DNA of 64,000 bases, taken from contig NZ_CP094526.1 of NCBI RefSeq assembly GCF_029910095.1, positions 1,240,001 to 1,304,000 on the forward strand, given 5' to 3'. This document shows, piece by piece, positions 43,558-54,131 of the stretch. Positions within the stretch are counted from its first letter, which is position 1. The number at the start of each line of letters is the position of its first letter. Under the pieces are notes generated by a model, which saw only the letters and a program-made list of their open reading frames with translations, ran no database searches and was not told where the DNA came from. Made by a program: the position numbers and the translations under genes. The stretch is from Bradyrhizobium sp. ISRA464 (GTDB lineage: Bacteria > Pseudomonadota > Alphaproteobacteria > Rhizobiales > Xanthobacteraceae).

Positions 43558-43680
43558 GTAGCCCGGATGGAGCGGAGCGAAATCCGGGACCGGATTATCC
43601 GCGGATGGGCTTGCCCCGGATTGGGCGGAGCCCGCCATTGGGCGCGCATTCGCGCGACCCGTTGGCTCCATCCGGGCTAG
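43558..43680. repeat. Repeat R3, long copy
   Basis: Starts GTAGCCCGGATGGAGCGGAG and ends GTTGGCTCCATCCGGGCTA, so the outer ends are inverted. The inner module GGCGCGCATTCGCGCGACC matches copies at 9714 and 10934. It fills the gap between the FadB/FadJ-type gene and the GST terminator. Confidence 0.78.
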
Positions 43681-43694
43681 GCGTTTTGCATTGC

Positions 43695-43732
43695 TGTAAA
43701 CACAAAGGGCCGGATCGTCGATCCGGCCCTTT
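43695..43732 (-). terminator. Intrinsic terminator for the GST gene
   Basis: A perfect stem AAAGGGCCGGATCG (43704-43717) with CGATCCGGCCCTTT (43719-43732). On the minus strand the stem is followed by GTGTTTACAG. It lies 23 bp beyond the GST stop codon. Confidence 0.7.
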
Positions 43733-43755
43733 CGCTATGCTTGGAAATTGCGGCC

Positions 43756-44373
43756 TCACGCCGCCTTCAGCAGGCCTTCCTTCTTCAGGGCCTCCTGCAC
43801 CTTCGGGCGCGTGGCAACGCGGGCCTTGTAGGCCATGACGTTGGGCAGGCCGGAGAGATCGAAGCCGAGCCGGTCGGTCGCCCACATGATCATGGTAAAG
43901 AGGTAGCCGTCGGCGACGGTGAACTGGTTGCCCATCAGGTAGTCGCGGCCGGCGAGCTGGCTGTCGACATATTTGAACTTGCCCATCGCGCGGTCCTTGA
44001 AGAACGCCTTGGCATCGTCGGACAGCACGGGCGAGAACATCGGGCCGAGATTCTTGTGCAGCTCGGTCGTGATGTAGTTCAGCCATTCCAGCAGCTTGTA
44101 GCGCTCGTTGGAGTCACGGGCAGGCGCCAGCTTCTTGTCCGCGACCTTGTCGGCGATCATCTGGATGATGATCGGTCCCTCGGTGACCAGTTCCCCGGAA
44201 TCGAGCGCCAGCGCCGGCACCTGGCCCTTCGGGTTCACTTTCAGGAAATCGTCGCCGTTTTCGAGCTTCTTGGCACGCAAATCGACCTTCACGAGGTCGT
44301 AGGGCAGGCCGGCTTCGAGCAGCGCGATATGGGGCGAGAGGGAGCAGGCACCGGGGGTGTAATAAAGCTTCAT
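43756..44373 (-). CDS. Beta-class glutathione S-transferase
   Basis: A 205-aa GST. The N-terminal thioredoxin-like domain has MKLYYTPGACSLSPHIAL with the conserved Cys of beta-class enzymes, the cis-Pro in GQVPAL, and TEGPIIIQMIAD for glutathione binding. The C-terminal helical domain carries the N-capping motif FTVADGYLF. It conjugates or reduces electrophiles with glutathione. It is divergent from a MarR regulator with paired operator-like sites between, and gshA lies just beyond that regulator. Confidence 0.93.
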   Translation of the reverse strand: MKLYYTPGACSLSPHIALLEAGLPYDLVKVDLRAKKLENGDDFLKVNPKGQVPALALDSGELVTEGPIIIQMIADKVADKKLAPARDSNERYKLLEWLNYITTELHKNLGPMFSPVLSDDAKAFFKDRAMGKFKYVDSQLAGRDYLMGNQFTVADGYLFTMIMWATDRLGFDLSGLPNVMAYKARVATRPKVQEALKKEGLLKAA

Positions 44374-44420
44374 GGGTATTTCCTTCCCTTGTTCTTGGCG
44401 GCGGGAGAGGGATTGCCTAC

Positions 44421-44460
44421 ATGCACCTGCATGAAATAGTCAAGATTGATGCAGATGCAT
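44421..44460 (+). promoter_or_regulatory. Paired MarR operator-like palindromes
   Basis: Two copies of ATGCA-NN-TGCAT occur: ATGCACCTGCAT (44421-44432) and ATGCAGATGCAT (44449-44460), 28 bp apart start to start. The repeat fits a dimeric MarR protein. They lie between the divergent GST and MarR genes and 42 bp before the MarR start. Confidence 0.6.
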
Positions 44461-44501
44461 TTAGTGCGGTAGACTTTGTTCCGGGAGTTATGGGCTAGAC
44501 C

Positions 44502-45026
44502 ATGAAACGCAAGCTATCGAGCGAGGCGACTGCCGCCTGGATCCGCCTGATGCGGGTGCCGAGTCGGGTGCTCGACTGCGTCGAGCATGATCTGAAGAAG
44601 GCCGGTTTTCCGCCGCTGGCCTGGTACGACGCCCTGCTCGAGCTGTCGCGCGCGCCGTCCGGCGAGCTGCGCCCGGTCGAGCTCGAGCGGCAGATGCTGA
44701 TCCCGCAATACTCCACCTCGCGTCTGATCGACCGCCTGGTCGACGAGGGGCTTGCCGCCCGGCGCGAATGCAAGATCGACAAGCGCGGCCAGTTCGTCGA
44801 GATCACCGAGGCGGGACGCGAGCTGCAGAAGCGGATGTGGAGCGCGTATTCCGCCGCGATCGACAAGCATGTCGGCTCCAAATTGTCCGACACTGAGGCA
44901 GCCAAACTGTGCGGCCTGCTCGACCGGCTGGGCTGCTCCTGCAGCGACGCCAAGGGCGAAACTAAGGGCGAAACCAAGAGCGAGACCAGGACGGCCCCCG
45001 CGCGAGACGGCGTGGTCGTCCGATGA
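44502..45026 (+). CDS. MarR family transcriptional regulator
   Basis: A 174-aa MarR-type winged-helix regulator (about 30-130: LPVRLERQ-like segment ELERQMLIPQYSTSRLIDRL, then the wing ECKIDKRGQFVEITEAGREL). The C-terminal tail is Lys/Glu/Thr-rich with the repeat KGETKGETKSE. It has several Cys near the end (CGLLDRLGCSCS), which might sense oxidants or electrophiles. It is divergent from the GST gene and 90 bp upstream of gshA, so it likely represses one or both. Confidence 0.87.
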   Translation: MKRKLSSEATAAWIRLMRVPSRVLDCVEHDLKKAGFPPLAWYDALLELSRAPSGELRPVELERQMLIPQYSTSRLIDRLVDEGLAARRECKIDKRGQFVEITEAGRELQKRMWSAYSAAIDKHVGSKLSDTEAAKLCGLLDRLGCSCSDAKGETKGETKSETRTAPARDGVVVR

Positions 45027-45116
45027 TATCCTTGATCCCACCAACCGCGGCCCTTCGGGCCTGCGGACCCTGCCACCGCGCGCATTCGATCGAAGCGCCC
45101 TTGAGTTGGATTTCGT

Positions 45117-46487
45117 ATGGCGCGTGACCAGATCGATATGACGCCGCTGCAGTCGCGCGACGAACTCGTGGCGTGGCTTGAAGCTGGCGTGAAGCCAGAG
45201 TCCGAATTCCGGATCGGCACCGAGCACGAGAAGACACCGTTCACGCTCGAAGGCCACCACCCCGTGCCTTACGAGGGCGCCAAGGGCATCGGTGCGCTGC
45301 TCGAGGGCATGAAGCTCCTGCTCGGCTGGGAGCCGATCATGGAGCGCGGCAATATCATCGGCCTCTATGACGTCACCGGCGGCGGCGCGATCTCGCTCGA
45401 GCCCGGCGGCCAGTTCGAACTGTCGGGTGCGCCGGTCGAGACCGTGCACCAGACGCAAGGCGAACTGATGGCGCATCTGGCGCAGGTGCGCGAGATCGCA
45501 ACCCCGCTCGGCATCGGCTTCCTGGGTCTCGGCATGACGCCGTCCTGGTCGCGGGCGCAGATCCCGGTGATGCCGAAGGGCCGCTACAAGATCATGACCA
45601 ACTACATGCCGAAGGTCGGCAAATACGGCCTCGACATGATGTACCGGACCTGCACGGTGCAGACCAATCTCGACTTCTCCTCCGAAGCCGACATGGTGAA
45701 GAAGCTGCGCGTATCGCTGGCGCTGCAGCCGGTCGCGACCGCCTTGTTCGCCAACTCGCCGTTCACCGAAGGCAAGCCCAACGGCTTTTTGTCGTTCCGC
45801 TCGGAGATCTGGCGCGACACCGACAATGCGCGCAGTGGCATGTTGCCGTTTGCATTCGAGGACGGCATGGGCTTCGAGCGCTATGTCGACTACGCGCTCG
45901 ACGTACCCATGTATTTCGTCAAGCGCGGCGACGAATATATCGACGTGTCCGGCACCTCGTTCCGCGATTTCTTCGCCGGCAAGAACCCGGCCTTCCCCGG
46001 CCAGCGGCCGACGCTGTCGGACTGGGCCAATCACCTCTCGACGATCTTCCCCGAGGTGCGGCTGAAGCGTTATCTCGAAATGCGCGGCGCCGACGGCGTG
46101 CCGTGGGGCCGGCTGCCGGCGCTGCCGGCCTTCTGGGTCGGGCTGCTCTACGATAACGACAGTCTCGAAGCCGCCTGGGACATCGTCCGCCACTGGACCG
46201 CGCCGGAGCGGCAGGCGTTGCGCGACGACGTGCCGCGGTTCGGCTTCAAGGCGCGGATCAAGGACCGTTACCTGTTCGAGATCGCCAAGGAGTGCCTCAT
46301 CCTGTCGCATGCCGGATTGCGGCGGCGTGGCCGTATAGATCATCTCGGGCGCGACGAAAGCCGCTATCTCGAACCGCTGGAGCGGATTCTCGAGGCCGGC
46401 CGTTCGCCCGCGGAAGAGATGCTGGAGAAGTTCAACGGTCCCTGGAATGGCTCGGTGGAACCCGCGTATCAGGAATACGCCTTCTAG
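45117..46487 (+). CDS. gshA: Glutamate--cysteine ligase, plant/alphaproteobacterial type
   Basis: A 456-aa glutamate-cysteine ligase, the first step of glutathione synthesis. The N-terminal active-site segment FRIGTEHEKTPF and GNIIGLYDVTGGGAISLEPG match the plant-type family (GCS2), not the E. coli type. The conserved MPKGRYKIMTNYMP and YDNDSLEAAWDI are present. It follows the MarR regulator on the same strand, and the GST gene is close by, so this is a small glutathione locus. Confidence 0.93.
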   Translation: MARDQIDMTPLQSRDELVAWLEAGVKPESEFRIGTEHEKTPFTLEGHHPVPYEGAKGIGALLEGMKLLLGWEPIMERGNIIGLYDVTGGGAISLEPGGQFELSGAPVETVHQTQGELMAHLAQVREIATPLGIGFLGLGMTPSWSRAQIPVMPKGRYKIMTNYMPKVGKYGLDMMYRTCTVQTNLDFSSEADMVKKLRVSLALQPVATALFANSPFTEGKPNGFLSFRSEIWRDTDNARSGMLPFAFEDGMGFERYVDYALDVPMYFVKRGDEYIDVSGTSFRDFFAGKNPAFPGQRPTLSDWANHLSTIFPEVRLKRYLEMRGADGVPWGRLPALPAFWVGLLYDNDSLEAAWDIVRHWTAPERQALRDDVPRFGFKARIKDRYLFEIAKECLILSHAGLRRRGRIDHLGRDESRYLEPLERILEAGRSPAEEMLEKFNGPWNGSVEPAYQEYAF

Positions 46488-46646
46488 GAGTCTCTCCAGA
46501 CTAGGCCGGCCTCAATCAATTTCCGACGGTGCCGGACGTCGCGTCCTGGCTCGCGGTTCCGCGCCGTTCATCCGCCATACAGGTTCATGGCGCTCAAATG
46601 ACTGCCCGCGAAAGTCGCGGGGCTGCGCAAATTTGAAAGCAATCTC

Positions 46647-47201
46647 ATGGGGATAGGCCGCCTCTTTCGGGCGTGTGTGGTGACGTTCGCCGTTTTGGCG
46701 GCAATTGCCGGGACGCGCCCTGCGCTGGCGCAGACCAATTTCGACCGCCCCGGCGGTGACTATCTGAACTCGCCGGTGACGTCGGGCGATCCCGCCGATT
46801 GTGCGCTCGCCTGCGAGCGCGACCGGCGCTGCCGCGCCTGGAGCTTCAACTATCCGACCGACGTCAACAATGGCGCGGTGTGCTGGCTCAAGAGTACGGT
46901 GCCGCCCCGCGTGCAGGACACCTGCTGCGTCTCGGGCGTCCGCGGCGCGGGCGTGGTCGAACCGCGCAACGGCGCGATCGAGACCTCGATCGACCGGTCC
47001 GGCGGCGACTACAAGACCTTTGAATTGAAGAGCAGCGACGGCACAGAAGCCTGCCAGGCTGCCTGCACCGCCGACAACAAATGCCGAGCCTGGACTTATG
47101 CCCGGCCCGGCTATGCCGGTCGCAACGCGCACTGCTCCCTCAAGAAGGAGATCAAGCCGCCACGGCGGAGGGCGGGGTTCATCTCGGGCGTGGTGCGCTG
47201 A
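46647..47201 (+). CDS. Secreted protein with two PAN/Apple domains
   Basis: A 184-aa exported protein. Signal peptide about 1-28 (ending ALAQ). Two PAN/Apple-like repeats follow: FDRPGGDYLNSPVTSGDPAD-CALAC...CRAWSF...CWLK and IDRSGGDYKTFELKSSDGTE-ACQAAC...CRAWTY...CSLKKE. Each carries the Cys pattern of the fold. Such domains bind proteins or glycans; the target is unknown. Stands alone 160 bp after gshA. Confidence 0.78.
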   Translation: MGIGRLFRACVVTFAVLAAIAGTRPALAQTNFDRPGGDYLNSPVTSGDPADCALACERDRRCRAWSFNYPTDVNNGAVCWLKSTVPPRVQDTCCVSGVRGAGVVEPRNGAIETSIDRSGGDYKTFELKSSDGTEACQAACTADNKCRAWTYARPGYAGRNAHCSLKKEIKPPRRRAGFISGVVR

Positions 47202-47205
47202 ATCC

Positions 47206-47326
47206 GTAGCCCGGATGGAGCCAACCGGTCGCGGGAATGCGCGCCCGATGACAGGCTCCGCACAATCCGGGAGCTCCCATCCCGCTTGAAACGGCCCCGG
47301 ATCATGCTTCGCTCGGTCCGGGCTAC
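47206..47326. repeat. Repeat R3, copy downstream of the PAN-domain gene
   Basis: Starts GTAGCCCGGATGGAGCCAAC and ends GCTTCGCTCGGTCCGGGCTA. Its centre carries GGTCGCGGGAATGCGCGCCC, an inverted and diverged form of the GCGCGCATTCGCGCG module of other copies. Confidence 0.7.
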
Positions 47327-47336
47327 GACCGTGCAT

Positions 47337-47903
47337 TCACTCCGCTTGCAGCACCGTGATCTCCGGCCACAGCGCCTTCCAGCGCGCGGCCTTCTTCGCA
47401 TAGTTCGCCGCCGAGAAGTTCGCAGTGTGGTGCGGCCGTACGATCATGCCGGCAACATCGTCGAATCCGTTCGGGGCATAGACGTCGTAGCCGGTGATGG
47501 TGCGGCGGATGCCGACACGCGTGGTCTCGGTGAGGAAGCGGTCGATACCATCGGTCGAGCACGACAATGGCTGGTAGGGCACGCCGTTCTTTTCGGGGTA
47601 CCAGAGATGGACGCGCGCCTGGTTGCGCGCCTCGATCACCACGCCGAGCTCGCCGAGACGCGCCTGCAAGTTGCGGATCACGGCATCCTCGGCTCCCCAT
47701 GAGGTGTCAGGGTCGAAACAGAAGATGTCGTAGTCGCTGATGCCGTAGCCGACCGGCCGGTTGGTCTGCACATTCCACGCGCTCTGCACCAGGCAGCCGG
47801 AGACGATCCACGCGTCGGGCAAAGCGAGGCGAAACAACTCGTCGGCGATCATGCGATTGGCCGGATTGCCGAGCGCGGCGGCGAGGAATTGGTCTTGGGT
47901 CAT
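47337..47903 (-). CDS. Nucleotidyltransferase family protein (DUF925-like)
   Basis: A 188-aa protein of the nucleotidyltransferase-like group formerly DUF925. It contains AWIVSGCLVQSAWNV and the acidic metal motif ISDYDIFCFDPD (D-x-D), followed by FDPDTSWGAEDAVI. Homologs are small free-standing enzymes of unknown substrate. In-frame ATGs lie at 47903 and 47909, with no strong ribosome site; I use 47903 (MTQDQFLAAALG). Monocistronic. Confidence 0.72.
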   Translation of the reverse strand: MTQDQFLAAALGNPANRMIADELFRLALPDAWIVSGCLVQSAWNVQTNRPVGYGISDYDIFCFDPDTSWGAEDAVIRNLQARLGELGVVIEARNQARVHLWYPEKNGVPYQPLSCSTDGIDRFLTETTRVGIRRTITGYDVYAPNGFDDVAGMIVRPHHTANFSAANYAKKAARWKALWPEITVLQAE

Positions 47904-47929
47904 AATCATAATAGAGAATCGTAGGTGCC

Positions 47930-48008
47930 GTAGGGTGGGGTCACCGCAGCGTAACCCACCATCTTTCGTGCCGCGCACGGTGGGTTACGCATTCGGCTAA
48001 TCCACCCT
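47930..48008. repeat. Repeat R4, copy 2
   Basis: GTAGGGTGGGGTCACCGCAG on the left and GGTGGGTTACGCATTCGGCT then CCACCCTGC on the right, forming a long imperfect palindrome. It separates the nucleotidyltransferase gene from a YjbR remnant. Confidence 0.65.
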
Positions 48009-48015
48009 GCGATCT

Positions 48016-48111
48016 CTACGATCCCCGCGCATCGTAATCCTTGAGCGCCTTCTTCGATGCCTCGACCTCCGGCCACGCCAGCGCGATATATCTGACGTCG
48101 TCGAAGGTCAT
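48016..48111 (-). pseudogene. MmcQ/YjbR family remnant with internal deletion
   Basis: A 31-codon frame that starts like a full YjbR/MmcQ protein (MTFDDVRYIALAWPEVE) and ends like the C-terminus of one (ASKKALKDYDARGS). About 80 or more middle residues are missing, but the frame is kept. It is therefore most likely a decayed gene with an in-frame deletion. The join is at about residue 17/18. Confidence 0.55.
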
Positions 48112-48145
48112 GGCATTGCCCATCCGGGCTACGACGTCAATTCGA

Positions 48146-48916
48146 TCAATGCACCGAGGTGAAGAAGCGTGCGAGGCGGAAGCCGGAGAGCCAGGTCCAG
48201 ACCGGCTGGCTGCGCATGCCCATGTCCCACGAGCCGACCACCGCGTCGGCACGGCCGATCAGATTGTCGATCGGCAGCAGGCCGACGCCGCCGTCGCGCA
48301 CCGGCACGCGGCTGTCAGCGGAATTATCCCTGTTGTCGCCGAGCACGAACAGCTTGCCCGGCGGCACGGTCACCTCGGGCGTGTTGTCAAGCGGACCGTT
48401 GTCGCGCATCTTGAAGATCGCGTGGCTGACGCCGTTCGGCAGCGTCTCGACATAGCGATACGCGTCCTCGCCGCCGCCGCGGTCATCCTCGGCGAAGCCA
48501 GTGCCGTCCGCCTTCAACGCCGCCGGATGATCATTGATGAAGAGCTGGCCCTGCCGCATCTGGATGCGGTCGCCGGGCAGTCCCACCACGCGCTTGACCC
48601 AGGCCTGCGAACGGTCGCCTGGCCAACGGAACACCACGACATCGCCGCGCTTCGGCGTCTCGCCGAACAGGCGGCCGGTTTCCGGCAGCGTGATCTGGAT
48701 CGGCAGCGAAGCCGCACCGTAGCCGTAAGGGTATTTCGAGGCGACCAGCGCGTCGCCGATCAGGAGCGTCGGCTCCATCGATCCCGACGGCACGTAGAAC
48801 GGCTCGGCGATCGCGCCCTTGGCGAGGAACACGACGGCGACGATCGCGGCCAGCTGGGCGGCTTGTGAGCGCCAGGTCGACGGCTTGGCCGTCACGGTTT
48901 CGTTTCCGCTGCTCAC
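48146..48916 (-). CDS. lepB: Signal peptidase I
   Basis: A 256-aa membrane serine peptidase that removes signal peptides. One transmembrane anchor is at about 21-38. The catalytic Ser is in PSGSMEPTLLIGD, the Lys in WVKRVVGLPGD, and the S26 box GDNRDNSADSR follows. The GTG start overlaps the tldD stop by one base (TAGTG), with GGAGGT about 9 bp upstream. Genomes like this often have more than one lepB, so it may be a second copy. Confidence 0.92.
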   Translation of the reverse strand: MSSGNETVTAKPSTWRSQAAQLAAIVAVVFLAKGAIAEPFYVPSGSMEPTLLIGDALVASKYPYGYGAASLPIQITLPETGRLFGETPKRGDVVVFRWPGDRSQAWVKRVVGLPGDRIQMRQGQLFINDHPAALKADGTGFAEDDRGGGEDAYRYVETLPNGVSHAIFKMRDNGPLDNTPEVTVPPGKLFVLGDNRDNSADSRVPVRDGGVGLLPIDNLIGRADAVVGSWDMGMRSQPVWTWLSGFRLARFFTSVH

Positions 48917-50340
48917 TAGCCTGTACCTCCGACCGTAATCCGTTCCATTCGTAGCGTCGGCTGGCCGACGCCGACCGGCACGCCCTGACCGTTCTTGCCG
49001 CAGGTGCCGATTCCAGTGTCGAGCGCAAGATCATTGCCGATCATGGTGATCCTGTGGAGATCAGTCGGCCCGTTGCCGATCAGCATCGCGCCTTTCAGCG
49101 GCGCGCCGAGCTTCCCGTTCTCGATTTTGTAGGCCTCGGTGCACTGGAACACATATTTGCCCGAGGTGATGTCGACCTGGCCGCCGCCGAAATTGGCGGC
49201 ATACATGCCGTTCTTCACCGAAGCGATGATCTCGGCCGGATCGCGATCGCCGGCCAGCATGTAGGTGTTGGTCATGCGCGGCATCGGCACATGGGCGTAG
49301 CTCTGCCGCCTTCCGTTGCCGGTCGGCTTCATACCCATCAGCCGGGCGTTCTGGCGGTCCTGCATATAGCCGACCAAAATGCCGTCCTCGATCAGCACGG
49401 TGCGGTTAGTCGGCGTGCCCTCGTCGTCGATGGAGAGCGAGCCACGCCTGGATGCCATGGTGCCGTCATCGACCACGGTCACGCCTTTGGCGGCGACCTG
49501 CTGGCCCATCAATCCTGCAAAGGCGGAGGTCTGCTTGCGGTTGAAATCGCCTTCGAGCCCGTGGCCGACTGCCTCATGCAGCATCACGCCGGGCCAGCCG
49601 GCGCCCAGCACGACATCCATCTCGCCAGCGGGCGCGGGCACCGATTCGAGATTGACCAGCGCCTCGCGCAGCGCGCCGTCGGCGGCGTCGCGCCAGGCCT
49701 TGGTCTCGATAAAGCGGGCATAGCCCTCGCGGCCGCCATAGCCCTTGCTGCCGGTCTCCTGCCGGTCGCCCTGGCCGGCGACCACGGAAATGTTGACGCG
49801 CACCAGCGGGCGGATGTCGCGGTAGCTCTCGCCGTCCGGCCGCAGGATTTCGACGACCTGCCAGGTCGCGGTAAGGCTGGCGGAGACCTGCCGCACCCGC
49901 GGATCCTTGTCGCGGATATAGGCGTCGATCTCGCCGAGCAGCTTGACCTTGGCCTCGAAGCCCGGCGCGTCCAGCGGGTTCTCGTCGCCATAGAGCTTGA
50001 CGTTGGTGTGCGCCGGCGCCGCGGCGAAGGTCCCGGCGTAGCCGCCGCGGACGGCCGCGACCGCATCAGCGGCGCGGATCAGCGCGGGAATCGAGACATC
50101 GGAGGAATGCGCATAGCCGACCGCGTCGTCCTTGACCGCGCGCAGGCCGAAACCCTGCGAGGTGTCGTAGGTCGCCTGCTTCAGCCGGCCATTGTCGAAC
50201 ACCAGCGCTTCGGTCTGCCCGAACTCCAGGAACAACTCTCCGTCGTCGGCGCCCGCAAGTCCGCGCGCCACCTCGCGGCGGACGGTATCGCGGTCAAGAT
50301 TGGCACGGTCGAGCAGGGAGGTCGTGGCGGGATTGGTCAT
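48916..50340 (-). CDS. tldD: Metalloprotease TldD
   Basis: A 474-aa TldD protein, partner of TldE/PmbA in a zinc protease that degrades unfolded peptides and matures some peptide toxins. The metal motif is HEAVGHGLEGD (HExxxH). The C-terminal GGGQVDITSGKYVFQCTEAY is also typical. The ATG at 50340 is 5 bp after GGAG; a GTG at 50346 is less likely. It is upstream of lepB on the same strand with a one-base overlap. No tldE is in the window. Confidence 0.93.
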   Translation of the reverse strand: MTNPATTSLLDRANLDRDTVRREVARGLAGADDGELFLEFGQTEALVFDNGRLKQATYDTSQGFGLRAVKDDAVGYAHSSDVSIPALIRAADAVAAVRGGYAGTFAAAPAHTNVKLYGDENPLDAPGFEAKVKLLGEIDAYIRDKDPRVRQVSASLTATWQVVEILRPDGESYRDIRPLVRVNISVVAGQGDRQETGSKGYGGREGYARFIETKAWRDAADGALREALVNLESVPAPAGEMDVVLGAGWPGVMLHEAVGHGLEGDFNRKQTSAFAGLMGQQVAAKGVTVVDDGTMASRRGSLSIDDEGTPTNRTVLIEDGILVGYMQDRQNARLMGMKPTGNGRRQSYAHVPMPRMTNTYMLAGDRDPAEIIASVKNGMYAANFGGGQVDITSGKYVFQCTEAYKIENGKLGAPLKGAMLIGNGPTDLHRITMIGNDLALDTGIGTCGKNGQGVPVGVGQPTLRMERITVGGTG

Positions 50341-50570
50341 GGTCACTCCAGCGAACTGCGAATTCTCGCCATCCCTGCCTTGGGCGCAACTAAATACCAG
50401 CGCAAGGGGAACCTGCAGCCAACATTTTCGCGATCTAAGCAGAGATGAGCACGAAACTCATCTTACATCCCGGAAACCTGCGGCTGCCGGTCCCGGGTCG
50501 GCCCGGGCGCTTGTGATGAAAGATAGTGCTTATGGCTGCAAACCGGGAGAGCCTGCGACAGTGCGGTCGA

Positions 50571-51107
50571 TCACGGCAACTTGTCATATCCTTCCGCCAG
50601 CCCGTTCAGGCTGAGCGGAAAGCCGATGCCCTCTTCCGGGGTCTCGAAGATGATGAAGGTGGCGGTCTTGGCGGCCTTGAGCTGGCCGAGCAGCTTGTCG
50701 TCCAGCACGACCTCAGCCACGCAGCCATTGGGCAGGCAGCGAACGAAGCCGGCGCGGCCGACATCCTGGTTGTCGAGCTTCAGCCCGAGGCCGGAGGGCA
50801 GCAGCACGCCGAGCGGCGCGACCACCCGCATCAGGCGGCTCTTCTGGTCGGCGGTCTTCAGCACGATCACGGTCAGGCCGGCATTGGAGCGGTCCTCCGC
50901 CACCACGCTCTGGATCAGCGCGCATTGCTCGGCCTGCGCGCCCGGCGGGGTGTCGCAACGGATCTGCCAATCGCCATGGACCGAGCGGACCGCCCCTTGC
51001 GCGTTCGCCGCCTGGGTCAGGCCGAGAAACAGGGCTGCCGCCAGCAGACCTCCCAGCCAGCCTGCTTGCGCCTTTCGCCTTGTTGCCTGAATGTTCGAAG
51101 CGCCCAT
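50571..51107 (-). CDS. Invasion-associated locus B (IalB) family protein
   Basis: A 178-aa exported protein. The signal peptide is at about 18-37 (GGLLAAALFLGLTQAANAQG). The IalB domain follows: VHGDWQIRCDTPPG, QCALIQSVVAED, LGVLLPSGLGLKLD, RCLPNGCVAEVVLDD. In Bartonella the founding member aids red-cell entry; in free-living alphaproteobacteria it is a common periplasmic protein of unknown role. Divergent from the cox cluster. Confidence 0.87.
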   Translation of the reverse strand: MGASNIQATRRKAQAGWLGGLLAAALFLGLTQAANAQGAVRSVHGDWQIRCDTPPGAQAEQCALIQSVVAEDRSNAGLTVIVLKTADQKSRLMRVVAPLGVLLPSGLGLKLDNQDVGRAGFVRCLPNGCVAEVVLDDKLLGQLKAAKTATFIIFETPEEGIGFPLSLNGLAEGYDKLP

Positions 51108-51595
51108 CCGGGTCGATCCTTTAGAATGTTCGGTCGGGCCCGGCCGTCCGTTCGGCCGCCGGTCGCACGCACCCGTCGACTGTATCGCAATGACGGCGCC
51201 TTGAAGGCGATCTTGAAGCCATTTCCGCGCCGGATCGGGGCATCCACGAGCGAATCAGGTTCCTGTGGAGCGCCCGCCTGTGGGTACATCCGGCAATCCC
51301 CCTGTCAAGCAGCGTCGGTGATCGACCCGGCGACTTTCGCTTGATTTTGCGGGAAAATTCGCGGTCGGCAGATTAGTCGCAGGCGCATGGCGTTCGGCCT
51401 TACTACTGCATTGCGAGCGCCTGCGAATTATGGTTTGAGAGGCTGGATTTCGACGCGTTCTAGCGATCTGGCTCCCGTACCCTTCTTGACTTGAACGCGG
51501 GTACGTCCGGTAGGCCGTTTGTCAGGGCGGATCGTGCCGCATTTCCGGCAAAGCGCCGGGGTGCGTTGGGGAAATATCTAGGGAGCGCGAGCGGC
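51108..51595. other. Divergent intergenic region between ialB and coxB
   Basis: No gene here. The 488 bp must hold the promoters for the IalB gene and the cox cluster. The only promoter-like box I see is TTGACT at 51486-51491, without a convincing -10 element at the right distance. A ribosome site AGGGAG is at about 51580-51585. Confidence 0.4.
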
Positions 51596-52435
51596 ATGAA
51601 GATGTCGATTGGCCGGATTGGCCGACAATTGCTGGGATTTGCGGTGGCGGGCATGGCGTCGATCGCCGCAGGATCGGCCTTCGCCGAGATGGGACAGCCG
51701 GCACCTTGGGAGCACACGCTGCAGGAAGGCGCGACTCCAGTGATGGAAAACATCATCTGGTTTCACAATTTCCTGCTGGTGCTGATCACCCTGATCACGC
51801 TGTTCGTGCTGGCGCTGCTCGTGATCGTCGTGGTGAAGTTCAACGCTCGCACCAACCCAGTGCCCTCCCGGACCACCCACAACACCCTGATCGAGGTGGC
51901 CTGGACGCTGATCCCGGTGCTGATCCTGGTCGGCATCGCGGTGCCGTCGTTCCGCCTGCTGTTCCTCGAGCTCGACGTGCCGAAGCCGGATCTCACGGTC
52001 AAGGTCACCGGCAAGCAGTGGTACTGGTCCTACGCCTACCCGGACAACGGCAAGTTCGAATTCGATTCGCTGCTCGACAAGGACAAGCAGCCCCGCCTGC
52101 TCGGCGTCGACAACGAGATGGTCGTCCCGGTCAACAAGGTAGTGCGGATCCAGACCACCGGCGCGGACGTGATCCACTCCTTCGCGGTGCCGGCTTTCGG
52201 CATCAAGATCGACTCGATCCCCGGCCGTCTCAACGAGACCTGGTTCAAGGCCACCAAGACCGGCATGTTCTACGGCCAGTGCTCGGAACTGTGCGGCAAG
52301 GACCATGCTTTCATGCCGATCGCGGTGCGGGTCGTCAGCGACCAGGAATTCGCGGCCTGGGTTGACGGCGCGAAGAAGAAGTTTGCGGCCAACCCGGCGA
52401 ATACCTACGCGTCGGCTGGTCAGGCGGCGCAGTAG
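51596..52435 (+). CDS. coxB: Cytochrome c oxidase subunit II
   Basis: A 279-aa subunit II of the aa3 oxidase. Signal peptide about 1-30, two transmembrane helices (about 52-75 and 99-117), then the CuA domain. CuA ligands are in GQCSELCGKDHAFMP with the earlier His in VIHSFAVPAFG, and the electron-entry Trp in GKQWYWSYAY. It is the first gene of the cox cluster, 69 bp before ctaD. The ATG at 51596 has GGGAG about 10 bp upstream; an ATG two codons later is possible. Confidence 0.95.
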   Translation: MKMSIGRIGRQLLGFAVAGMASIAAGSAFAEMGQPAPWEHTLQEGATPVMENIIWFHNFLLVLITLITLFVLALLVIVVVKFNARTNPVPSRTTHNTLIEVAWTLIPVLILVGIAVPSFRLLFLELDVPKPDLTVKVTGKQWYWSYAYPDNGKFEFDSLLDKDKQPRLLGVDNEMVVPVNKVVRIQTTGADVIHSFAVPAFGIKIDSIPGRLNETWFKATKTGMFYGQCSELCGKDHAFMPIAVRVVSDQEFAAWVDGAKKKFAANPANTYASAGQAAQ

Positions 52436-52453
52436 GCGCGATTGGAAGAATAA

Positions 52454-54121
<1,668 letters not shown>

Positions 54122-54131
54122 CCTGAGACGA

